Of a DNA stretch of 52,722 nucleotides, positions 31,596-39,468 are shown piece after piece. The DNA is from Triparma columacea (Eukaryota > Sar > Bolidophyceae > Parmales > Triparmaceae), in assembly GCA_030267965.1 (NCBI GenBank), contig BRYA01000689.1, positions 1,097 through 53,818 on the forward strand. The letters are read 5' to 3'. The position numbers and the translations under genes are program-made. The notes beneath the pieces were generated by a model, which saw only the letters and a list, made by a program, of their open reading frames with translations, made no database searches and was not told the DNA's origin. The first letter of the stretch is position 1; each line of letters begins with the position of its first letter.

Positions 31596-34071
31596 TTACG
31601 CCCCAATGTCCGCTAGGATCACCTCGAGTCTCCTCTTCTCTTCCCCCTCCTCCATCATGTCCTTCCACTCCTTAACCCCTTCCTTTATTAGCGTCATGCC
31701 GCTTCCTCTGACGCTTAGGGCCTCCTTAATAGCGCTGAATCCAGCCTTGCTGTTCTGACATATCCAACCAGCTATGGCGGCAGACTGGAAGTAGCTGGTT
31801 CCACCCTGTGCGGAGGGGAGGGGAGGAATTAGCTATATATGGTGCATTGAGGAGGGAGAGGCAAGGAGCGAAAAAGGATCCTTAATTCCCTCCCCGCAAA
31901 GTGTCTCGCCCTTTCCTGCCCAAAAAATGTCCTCTCACCTTTTCCATTTTGACCGCCACCGCCCTTGCCTCTACGTCAAGTCCAAGCTCCTCGTCCTCGT
32001 CTGCCTCCTCGCTCCTTAGGTACTTGATTTCAGCCTCCCTCATTCTGGCGTCCTCCCTGATCATTATCTCCACCACCCTTTCGCACCTCTCGCACTAAGT
32101 AAGGCGCCGAAGGGTGAGACAGGTCATGGAGTGTTAGCGGTTATAGTTATGGGTGGGGGGCGCCCTGTCACTAAAACGTTCTCCCCCGTTTCTCACCTCC
32201 GACTCAAGGAACTTGGCAAGCATGCGTTCCTTATACTCTCTCTCCTCCCCCCCCACCAGGTGCCTTGTGAGGAGGTAAACGACCTCCACGACCTTCTCCT
32301 CGATCCCCCTCTCCCAGTTCCTCTTCTCCCTCTTGAGTTTCTTACCCTCCTTCAATCCCGTAACCATCTTGGGTTTCCCCCTCCCCATAAAAATCCTCCC
32401 CAAAGTCTTGATCCCACCATTATCAACGATCTCCTCCGCTTCCTTCCTCCCCCTCAAGTACTCACCCACAGCCTTCATTGCCCCCGAGCCCGCGTGGGCC
32501 CTGCCGGCCAGGATCCTGAAGCAGAGCGCGGTGCCCTCGTGGGCCCTGAAGCCGGAGGCGCAAAGCTTGGCCATGCAGCAGAGGCAGTCGGCCAAATTTT
32601 CCACGTACTAAACGGTGGCGTGTGTGTGTGTGTGTAAGAATTCATCTTCTCCGTACCCTCCTTATCATTCCCCTTAAATCCCCCCATCTCTCACCTCGAC
32701 TTCATCCCCCGGTTCAGGTTCCTTTCTCATGTATCTCGAAAACGCAACAAGGACAGCTTCAACGTCCCCCTCCTCAACTTCAATGTCTTTCAGAGCACCA
32801 GATTCATCGGTGGAGGAGGAGGAGAGACCCTTGTAGGTTAGGACAGAGGCCATTACCTCGGCCGCGGCTCTCTGGTTCTCCCTCCACATTGCAACCTTTG
32901 ACCGTTTTTCGTGATGAGGCGGGTGTGGGGGGGGGAAGGGAGTGTATGTGTTAGGACGGTGCGGATTCCTAATTCCTGCCCCCCCCAGGCCCTTCTTTTC
33001 TCTTGCTCTTTCAATTTTCCCTCACCTTTCCCTTCCCCTCGTTCTCAAGTCTCCTCTTAACCCACCCTTTACACGTGTCCCAGACCGTCCCCTCAACTCT
33101 TCCCACAGCCCCCTGTTCCCCCTCCGTCCCTCTCGCAACCTCCATGACGCTCATGATAACCTGTAGTGTAACCTCTACGCATCTCTCCCCCTCCGTCCCC
33201 CCCTCGTTATCTTCCCCTTCAACCCTCTCTAAGTTGCGTCCGAATATCTCCAGCCCACCGTTCTTAACGAACTCATACACGAGCGCGTACTCACCACCCT
33301 CAACAACCGAAGTGCTGTCACCAATCATCTCACCAACGACCTCAATCGCGGCTATGCTAACGTCAAGGTTAGCGTGCGTGCACAACCCAACGATGGTGTC
33401 CCATGCCCCCAGTTGTACCAGTACCGTTAGTAGTTTCGGGTCCATGACCCCCCACGAGCTCGCTAGTGCGGCGAGGTGATCGAAGAGGGAGAGCTCTGAG
33501 TCCAACCAGGAGGAGGGATCTGTGGGGTTGTCAAGACGGAGACGGGCGTTGGAGGTTACTAGGGTCTCCAGGGATAGGCAGGCGGACTTTATACCTGATA
33601 AGGTCGTTGTTAGGATCACCTGGGTGAAGGAGGAGAGTGTGTGAAGGAAGGTTGTTGTTTGAGAGGTTTGTTTGAGGTGTAGGGAAAAATCGTCCTCGGT
33701 ATGGGTTATCACCCCCTTTGTGTTCCCTTGTTCCCTTTTTCTGTTGAATTCTCCTCTCTCCATACCCCTCATCTCATCTCACTCATCTCATCTCATCTCA
33801 CCTTGCTCTTTGCCATTTCCTCAGCATTTTTAAGAAGATTGTTTCCATTTGTTTGTTTGTTGTTTCCATTCGTATTGTTTCCATTCGTTTGACTATTAAT
33901 CTCCATCTCTTCACCGTGATTACCTTTCCTTTTTTTGTTTCCTCTTTCACCATTTTGTCCCCCTCCATTTTGTCCACCATCAATATAGTATCCCTGTTTA
34001 TTGTTACGTCGTGTAAATACGTAATTCTCTTTATAGCCAATGAATGATGGTGATGGTATGAACGATGACAT
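31596..34071 (-). CDS. CTNNBL1: Beta-catenin-like protein 1 (CTNNBL1), armadillo-repeat splicing factor
   Basis: Six exons read downward: 34071-33802, 33619-33026, 32895-32695, 32607-32197, 32094-31939 and 31805-31596. They give 613 residues; all five introns are phase 0. The N-terminus is Asn/Thr/Gly-rich with a nuclear-type GNKKRKGN. Family motifs follow: LSGIKSACLSLETLV, NPTDPSSWLDSELSLFDHL, AALASSWGVMDPKLLTVLVQ, LGAWDTIVGLCTHANLDVSI, NGGLEIFGRNLERVEGEDNE, EVEYVENLADCLCCMAKL and NGGIKTLGRIFMGRGKPKMV. CTNNBL1 joins the PRP19/CDC5L spliceosome complex and reads nuclear localisation signals. The human protein is 563 residues; the extra length is mostly N-terminal low complexity. The acceptor before exon 3 (CAAAG at 32,896) lacks a pyrimidine tract, so that junction is less certain. 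Confidence 0.88.
33768..33801. repeat. CTCAT microsatellite at the first CTNNBL1 donor
   Basis: A run of CTCAT units, broken once, ends exactly at the GTGAGATGAG donor of CTNNBL1 intron 1 (read on the - strand). Because GTGAG is embedded in GATGAG repeats, slippage could move or duplicate the splice site. Confidence 0.75.
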
Positions 34072-34346
34072 ACTTTATGAAGAGAAATGAGTGGAGGGAG
34101 GAGATGACGGGAAGGTGTGAGGAGGAGGGAGGCTTTTTATTCCTATTTCAGCACTTTGAGACACTTTTAATACACAGCGATGATGTAGAATAGCTTAAAA
34201 CAGCCTATGAATAGCCTATGAATGCGTATACAAATATGTAGACGATTTTAAGGTGAATGGAGATTTGTTGGCTTGGTTTGCCCAAATCATTTTCAGGACT
34301 CAATTTTTGGAGATTTACTGGACAAATACGATAAATACAAGAGTTC

Positions 34347-35270
34347 ATGTCGCATAAACCGATGACGTCTAGGAACCTGAGGTCGCATACCTCCTCAATA
34401 GCGCCTAGTACCTCCTCAATAGATGAATTCAAGGCTGAAGAAATTCCATCTTCGGACCCTGGTATCCTTGCTGAGTTTCAAGGAGGGAATGAGAGTACAT
34501 CGACAGCGGGTGGTGTCGAAGGACTGGGTAGCAATCTACTATTTTGCCAACCATGTGATGAGGACGAGAATGTGGAGGTTGTAGCTGAAGGGAAGACCAA
34601 CAGCAGGAGCAAGAAGCGAAAGAGAGGAATGACCATGGAATACTACGATGACTACGTCGATGATAATGACGATGAATACGTCGATGATAATGACGATGAA
34701 TACGTTGACGATAATGACGATGAATACGTTGACGATAATGACGAGAACATTGACTCTTGGAACGGTGATGGGAATGGTGTGACCTGGCAGCTCTGTGAGG
34801 ACTGTGACTACAAAGCGAAGCACAGAAGCACTCTCAAGCAGCATCGCGCAGCTGTCCACAACAAAAACGTGACCTGGCACAAGTGTGAGGACTGTGACTA
34901 CAAAACAAAGCAGAAAAACCATCTCAAGACGCATCGCGCATTCATCCACAATAAAAACGTGACCTGGCACCTCTGTAAGGACTGCGACTACAAAACGAAG
35001 AACAAGAGCAATCTCAAGAAGCATCGCGCAAATATCCACAACGAAAACGTGACCTGGCACAAGTGTGAGGACTGCGACTACAAAGCGAAGGAGAAAGGCA
35101 CTCTCAAGAGGCATCGCGCAGCTACACACGATGTAACTTGGTATACATGCCCACAACATGGGTGCGGATTTAAGGCGAAGGAAAGAAGCAGCATGAAGAC
35201 GCACCTTTATAGTCATCACAAAGAAGGTGGAGCATCACAACATGACCTGGGCGACGTGTTCCTGCCATGA
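34347..35270 (+). CDS. C2H2 zinc-finger protein, tandem copy 1
   Basis: A single-exon frame of 307 residues. The first 100 residues carry a conserved acidic and Ser-rich part (SSIDEFKAEE, FCQPCDEDENVEVVAEGK) and a nuclear signal (SRSKKRKRG). An Asp-rich run (YVDDNDDE repeated) follows, expanded here by a 24-bp repeat. Four C-x2-C-x12-H-x4-H fingers come next with a 30-residue period, each of the form VTWHxCxDCDYKAK-x4-LKxHRA-x2-H. A fifth, different finger ends the array (CPQHGCGFKAKERSSMKTHL). Predicted helix positions -1/2/3/6 are H/S/T/Q, Q/N/H/T, N/S/N/K and E/G/T/R. The linker NKNVTWH replaces the usual TGEKP. It is probably a sequence-specific DNA-binding protein. The tail HDLGDVFLP is shared, with small changes, by copies 1-3. 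Confidence 0.85.
   Translation: MSHKPMTSRNLRSHTSSIAPSTSSIDEFKAEEIPSSDPGILAEFQGGNESTSTAGGVEGLGSNLLFCQPCDEDENVEVVAEGKTNSRSKKRKRGMTMEYYDDYVDDNDDEYVDDNDDEYVDDNDDEYVDDNDENIDSWNGDGNGVTWQLCEDCDYKAKHRSTLKQHRAAVHNKNVTWHKCEDCDYKTKQKNHLKTHRAFIHNKNVTWHLCKDCDYKTKNKSNLKKHRANIHNENVTWHKCEDCDYKAKEKGTLKRHRAATHDVTWYTCPQHGCGFKAKERSSMKTHLYSHHKEGGASQHDLGDVFLP
34650..34742 (+). repeat. 24-bp tandem repeat in zinc-finger copy 1
   Basis: Three full 24-bp units and one partial unit encode DDEYVDDN repeats. Copy 2 has a single YVDDNDE and copy 4 a single YIDDNDE. The array is an expansion specific to copy 1. Confidence 0.9.
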
Positions 35271-35726
35271 ATCTCCTTAGCTTTCCTGGGGTCGACGAGC
35301 AATCTCGTGGGGGAGATGGTTTTCTTGGTCTCTACAATCCACGCGCTGCCAAAACCTGCTGAAGGAGGGAGGGCCTGGGGAGGGGGGAGGGTTGCATGTG
35401 GTTCACGTCGTTGTTGCTGGACAGGCGTAAGTGGGTTGACCAATGGTGGGACATAGCAGACGCCCAGGAAGGGTGTGAATATAAGGCGAAGGAAAGAAAC
35501 TACATGAAGAAGCACATTTATCGTCATCACAAAGAAGTTGAAGCATCTTGAGTAGAGTTGAAGCGTCTTGAGTAGAGTTGAACTTTGTACATTGTTACTT
35601 AAATATATTTGATCATTTATATTTTTGAAGGAAGGTCTTGGTCGGTGCTGCGGAAATTGATGGAGCTGATTTGGGAATTCAAAAGTTTGGAGATTTACTG
35701 GACAAATCCGATAAATACAAGAGTTC
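35271..35726. other. Spacer after zinc-finger copy 1, with a relic finger
   Basis: About 200 bp of a conserved insert (from ATCTCCTTAGCTTTCCTGG) is followed at about 35,472-35,551 by a relic finger end in frame, GCEYKAKERNYMKKHIYRHH then KEVEAS and a stop. The remainder, with the motif TTTACTGGACAAATCCGATA just before the next ATG, is the shared promoter region. The same layout follows copies 2 and 3. Confidence 0.7.
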
Positions 35727-36677
35727 ATGTCGCATAAGCCGGTGACGTCTAGGAAGCTGAGGTCGCATATCGACAAAAATACGCCTAATACCTCCTCAAT
35801 AGATGAATTCAAGGCTGAAGAATTTCCATCTTCGGACCTTGGTATCCTTGCAGGAGGGAACAAGGGTACATCGACAGCGGGTGGTGTCGAAGGTTTGGGT
35901 AGCGATGCGCCTAATACCTCCTCAATAGATGAATCCAACAGGGCTGAAGAGTTTGTCTCTTCTGAGGACTTCCTTGGCATCCTTGGTGAGTTTCAAGGAG
36001 GGAACGAGAGTACATCGACAGCAGGTGGTGTCGAAGGACTGGGCAGCGATCAACTTTTCTGCCAACCATGTGATGAGGATGAGAATGTGGAGGTTGTAGC
36101 TGAAGGGAAGACCAACAGCAGGAGCAAGAAGCGAAAGAGAGGAATGACGATGGAAAACTACGATGAATACGTCGACGATAATGACGAGACCTGGTATTGC
36201 TGTAAAGACTGCGACTACAAAGCGAAGCAAAAAGGTAATCTCAAGCAGCATCGCGCAAATATCCACAACAAAAACGTGACCTGGCACTACTGTAAGGACT
36301 GTGACTTCAAAACGAAGAACAAAAGCTCTATCAAGTTGCATCGCGCAGCTATACACAACAAAAACGTGACCTGGTACCGCTGTAAGGACTGTGACTACAA
36401 AGCAAAGGTAAAAGGCTCTCTCAAGCAGCATCGCGCACGTATCCACAATGAAAACGTGACCTGGCACAAGTGTGAGGACTGCGACTACAAAGCGAAGGAT
36501 AAAAGCTCTCTCAAGAGGCATCGCGCAGCTACACACGATGTAACTTGGTATACATGCCCACAACATGGGTGTGGATTTAAGGCGAAGGAAAGAAGCAGCA
36601 TGAAGACGCACCTTTATAGTCAGCACAAAGAAGGTGGAGCATCACAACATGACCTGGGCGACGTGTTCCTGCCATGA
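35727..36677 (+). CDS. C2H2 zinc-finger protein, tandem copy 2
   Basis: A single-exon frame of 316 residues. The N-terminal module is duplicated: NTSSIDEFKAEEFPSSD ... STAGGVEGLGSD occurs a second time as NTSSIDESNRAEEFVSSED ... STAGGVEGLGSD. Then come FCQPCDEDENVEVV, the basic SRSKKRKRG, a short acidic run, four 30-residue fingers and the terminal CPQHGCGFKAKERSSMKTHL finger. Predicted contact residues (-1/2/3/6) are Q/G/N/Q, N/S/S/L, V/G/S/Q and D/S/S/R. The second finger has DCDFKTK and Ile for the helix Leu. The upstream 40 bp are nearly identical to those of the other copies, so all four probably share regulation. Confidence 0.85.
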   Translation: MSHKPVTSRKLRSHIDKNTPNTSSIDEFKAEEFPSSDLGILAGGNKGTSTAGGVEGLGSDAPNTSSIDESNRAEEFVSSEDFLGILGEFQGGNESTSTAGGVEGLGSDQLFCQPCDEDENVEVVAEGKTNSRSKKRKRGMTMENYDEYVDDNDETWYCCKDCDYKAKQKGNLKQHRANIHNKNVTWHYCKDCDFKTKNKSSIKLHRAAIHNKNVTWYRCKDCDYKAKVKGSLKQHRARIHNENVTWHKCEDCDYKAKDKSSLKRHRAATHDVTWYTCPQHGCGFKAKERSSMKTHLYSQHKEGGASQHDLGDVFLP

Positions 36678-37144
36678 ATCTCCTTAGCTTTCCTGGGGTC
36701 GACGAGCAATCTCGTGGGGGGAGACGGTTTCCTTGGTCTCTACAATCCACGCGCTGCCAAAACCTGCTGAAGGAGGGAGGGCCTAGGGAGGGGGGGAGGG
36801 TTGCATGTGGTTCATGTCGTTGTTGCGGGACAGGCGGAAGTGGGTTGACCAATGGTGGGACATAGCAGACTCCCTGGAAGGGTGTGAATATAAGGCGAAG
36901 GAAGGAAACTACATGAAGAAGCACATTTATCGTCATCACAAAGAAGTTGAACCATCTTGAGTAGAGTTGAAGCGTCTTGAGTAGAGTTGAACTTTGTTAC
37001 ATTGTTACTTAAATATATTTGATTCATTTATATTTTTGAGGGAAGGTCTTGGTCTTGGTCAGGTGCTGCGGAAATTGAGGAGCTGATTTGGGGAATTCAA
37101 AAGTTTGGAGATTTACTGGACAAATACGATAAATACAAGAGTTC
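36678..37144. other. Spacer after zinc-finger copy 2, with insert and relic finger
   Basis: Near-identical to the spacer after copy 1: a conserved insert, a relic GCEYKAKEGNYMKKHIYRHH finger end (about 36,883-36,960), then the shared promoter. No independent gene is evident. Confidence 0.65.
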
Positions 37145-37984
37145 ATGTCGAATAAGCCGGTGACGTCTAGGAAGCTGAGGTCGCATGTCGACAAAATTAC
37201 GCCTAATACCTCCTCAATAGATGAATTCAAGGCTGAAGAATTTCCATCTTCGGACCTTGGTATCCTTGCAGGAGGGAACAAGGGTACATCGACAGCAGGT
37301 GGTGTCGAAGGACTGTGCAGCGACCTACTCTTTTGCCAACCATGTGATGAGGATGAGAATGTGGAGGTTGTAGCTGAAGGGAAGACCAACAGCAGGAGCA
37401 AGAAGCGAAAGAGAGGAATGACGATGGAATACTACAATGACGACGGCGACGATAATGACGAGAACGTCGACTCTTTGAATGGTGATGATAATGGTGTGAC
37501 CTGGCACCTCTGTGGGGACTGCGACTACAAAGCGAAGCAAAAAGGCGACCTCAACAAGCATCGCGCATTCATCCACAATGAAAACGTGACCTGGCACTAC
37601 TGTAAGGACTGCGACTACAAAGCAAAGCTAAAAAGCTCTATCAAGCTGCATCGCGCAAATATCCACAACAAAAACGTGACCTGGCACCAGTGTAAGGACT
37701 GCGACTACAAAGCGAAGCACAAAGGCTCTCTCAAGAAGCATCGTGCATTCATCCACAATGAAAACGTGACCTGGCACTACTGTAAGGACTGCGACTACAA
37801 AGCGAAGGAGAAAGGCACTCTCAAGAGGCATCGCGCAAGGATCCACGATGTAACTTGGTATACATGCCCACAACATGGGTGCGGATTTAAGGCGAAGGAC
37901 AGAAGCAGCATGAAGAAGCACGTTTATAGTCATCAGGAAGGTGGAGCATCACAACATGACCTGGGCGACGTGTCCCTACCATGA
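37145..37984 (+). CDS. C2H2 zinc-finger protein, tandem copy 3
   Basis: A single-exon frame of 279 residues with the shared N-terminus (here MSNKPVTSRKLRSH), FCQPCDEDENVEVV, SRSKKRKRG, an acidic run (DDGDDNDENVDS), four 30-residue fingers and the terminal CPQHGCGFKAKDRSSMKKHV finger. Predicted contacts (-1/2/3/6) are Q/G/D/K, L/S/S/L, H/G/S/K and E/G/T/R. The fourth set equals that of copy 1, so gene conversion or recent descent is likely. The final His-rich end is HQEGGASQ, so the last finger uses a different His spacing. Confidence 0.85.
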   Translation: MSNKPVTSRKLRSHVDKITPNTSSIDEFKAEEFPSSDLGILAGGNKGTSTAGGVEGLCSDLLFCQPCDEDENVEVVAEGKTNSRSKKRKRGMTMEYYNDDGDDNDENVDSLNGDDNGVTWHLCGDCDYKAKQKGDLNKHRAFIHNENVTWHYCKDCDYKAKLKSSIKLHRANIHNKNVTWHQCKDCDYKAKHKGSLKKHRAFIHNENVTWHYCKDCDYKAKEKGTLKRHRARIHDVTWYTCPQHGCGFKAKDRSSMKKHVYSHQEGGASQHDLGDVSLP

Positions 37985-38445
37985 ATCTCCTTAGCTTTCC
38001 TGGGGTCGACGAGCAATCTCGTGGGGGAGACGGTTTTCTTGGTCTCTACAATCCACGCGCTGCCAAAACCTGCTGAAGGAGGGAGGGCCTGGGGAGGGGG
38101 GAGGGTTGCATGTGGTTCATGTCGTTGTTGCGGGACAGGCGGAAGTGGGTTGACCGATGGTGGGACATAGCAGACTCCCTGGAAGGGTGTGAATATAAGG
38201 CGAAGGAAGGAAACTACATGAAGAAGCACATTTATCGTCATCATGAAGAAGTTGAAGCATCTTGAGTGGAGTTGAAGCATCTTGCGTAGAGTTTGAACCT
38301 TGTCATATTGTTACTTGAAATATTTGATTCATTTATATTTTTGAAGGAAGGTCTTGGTCTTGGTGCTGCGGAAATTGATGGAGCTGATTTGGGGAATTCA
38401 AAAGTTTGGAGATTTACTGGACAAATCCGATAAATACAAGAGTTC
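37985..38445. other. Spacer after zinc-finger copy 3, with insert and relic finger
   Basis: Third instance of the insert, relic finger and promoter arrangement seen after copies 1 and 2. No independent gene is evident. Confidence 0.65.
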
Positions 38446-39252
38446 ATGTCGGATAAGCCGGTGACGTCTAGAAAGTTGAGGTCGCATGTCGACAAAAACG
38501 CGCCTAATACCTCCTCAATAGATGAATTCAAGGCTGAAGAATTTCCATCTTCGGACCCTGGTATCCTTGCTGAGTTTCAAGGAGTGAACGAGAGTACATC
38601 GACAGCAGGTGGTGTCGAAGGATTGAGTAGTGATCAGCTCTTTTGTCAACCATGTGATGAGGATGAGAATGTGGAGGTTGTAGCTGAAGGGAAGACCAAC
38701 AGCAGGAGCAAGAAGCGAAAGAGAGGAATGACGATGGAAAACTACGATGAATACATCGACGATAATGACGAGAACGCTGACTCTTTGAATGGTGATGGTA
38801 ATGGTGTGACCTGGCACAAGTGTGAGGACTGCGACTACAAAACGAAGCAAAAATGCCATCTCAAGAGGCATCGCGCAAGTGTCCACAATGAAAACGTGAC
38901 CTGGCACAAGTGTTCGGACTGCGACTACAAAGCGAAGCAAAAAGGCAATCTCAAGGAGCATCGCGCACTCATCCACAACAAAAACGTGACCTGGCACTAC
39001 TGTAAGGACTGCGACTACAAAGCGAAGAAAAAAGGCTCTATCAAGATACATCGCGCATACATCCACAATAAAAACGTGACCTGGCACTACTGTAAGGACT
39101 GCGACTACAAAACGAAGCAGAAAGGCCATCTCAATCAGCATCGCGCAGCTACACATAAAGTAACTTGGTATACATGCCCACAACATGGGTGTGAATTTAA
39201 GGCGAAGGAAAGAAGCGACATGAAGAAGCACATTTATCTTCGTCACAAATAA
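38446..39252 (+). CDS. C2H2 zinc-finger protein, tandem copy 4 (no insert)
   Basis: A single-exon frame of 268 residues. The N-terminus and nuclear signal are shared with the other copies. Four 30-residue fingers have contact sets (-1/2/3/6) Q/C/H/R, Q/G/N/E, K/G/S/I and Q/G/H/Q, all different from copies 1-3. The terminal finger (CPQHGCEFKAKERSDMKKHI, then YLRHK) runs straight to its stop. The 3' flank then matches the region after the relic finger of copies 1-3, so the insert is absent here. It may be the ancestral form, or one that lost the insert by recombination between the duplicated finger ends. Confidence 0.85.
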   Translation: MSDKPVTSRKLRSHVDKNAPNTSSIDEFKAEEFPSSDPGILAEFQGVNESTSTAGGVEGLSSDQLFCQPCDEDENVEVVAEGKTNSRSKKRKRGMTMENYDEYIDDNDENADSLNGDGNGVTWHKCEDCDYKTKQKCHLKRHRASVHNENVTWHKCSDCDYKAKQKGNLKEHRALIHNKNVTWHYCKDCDYKAKKKGSIKIHRAYIHNKNVTWHYCKDCDYKTKQKGHLNQHRAATHKVTWYTCPQHGCEFKAKERSDMKKHIYLRHK

Positions 39253-39407
39253 GTTGAACTGTCTTGAGAGAGTTGAAGTGTCTTGCGTAGAGTTTGAACC
39301 TTGTTATATTGTTACTTGAATATATTTGAATTCATTTATATTTTTGAAGTTTGGTCTGGAGAAGGAGAAGGAAAAGAGGGTGATTTGGTTTTTGTGGCTT
39401 TTCTATT

Positions 39408-39468
39408 ACACACACAAAAATATACACACACACACCCATACATACACACACACACCATACACACACAC
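39408..39468 (+). repeat. CA-rich microsatellite abutting the J-protein start codon
   Basis: An interrupted (CA)n tract with several CATACA steps runs to the base before the ATG at 39469. It is therefore in the 5' leader or core promoter of the J-protein gene. Confidence 0.85.

Noticed and set aside
35271..35470. The conserved insert after the zinc-finger copies as a transposon
   Set aside because: I see no terminal inverted repeats, target-site duplication or transposase-like frame; the - strand frame there has no motif I can name.
34539..36626. Long - strand open frames opposite the zinc-finger genes
   Set aside because: They mirror each other because the + strand repeats do, lack domain features, and give hydrophobic low-information protein (repeats of RFVVAVLT). 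They are shadows of the fingers.
34780..39220. Regular 90-bp direct repeats that might suggest a CRISPR array
   Set aside because: The period is coding (30-residue C2H2 fingers in frame), and the variable parts are codon changes, not spacers.
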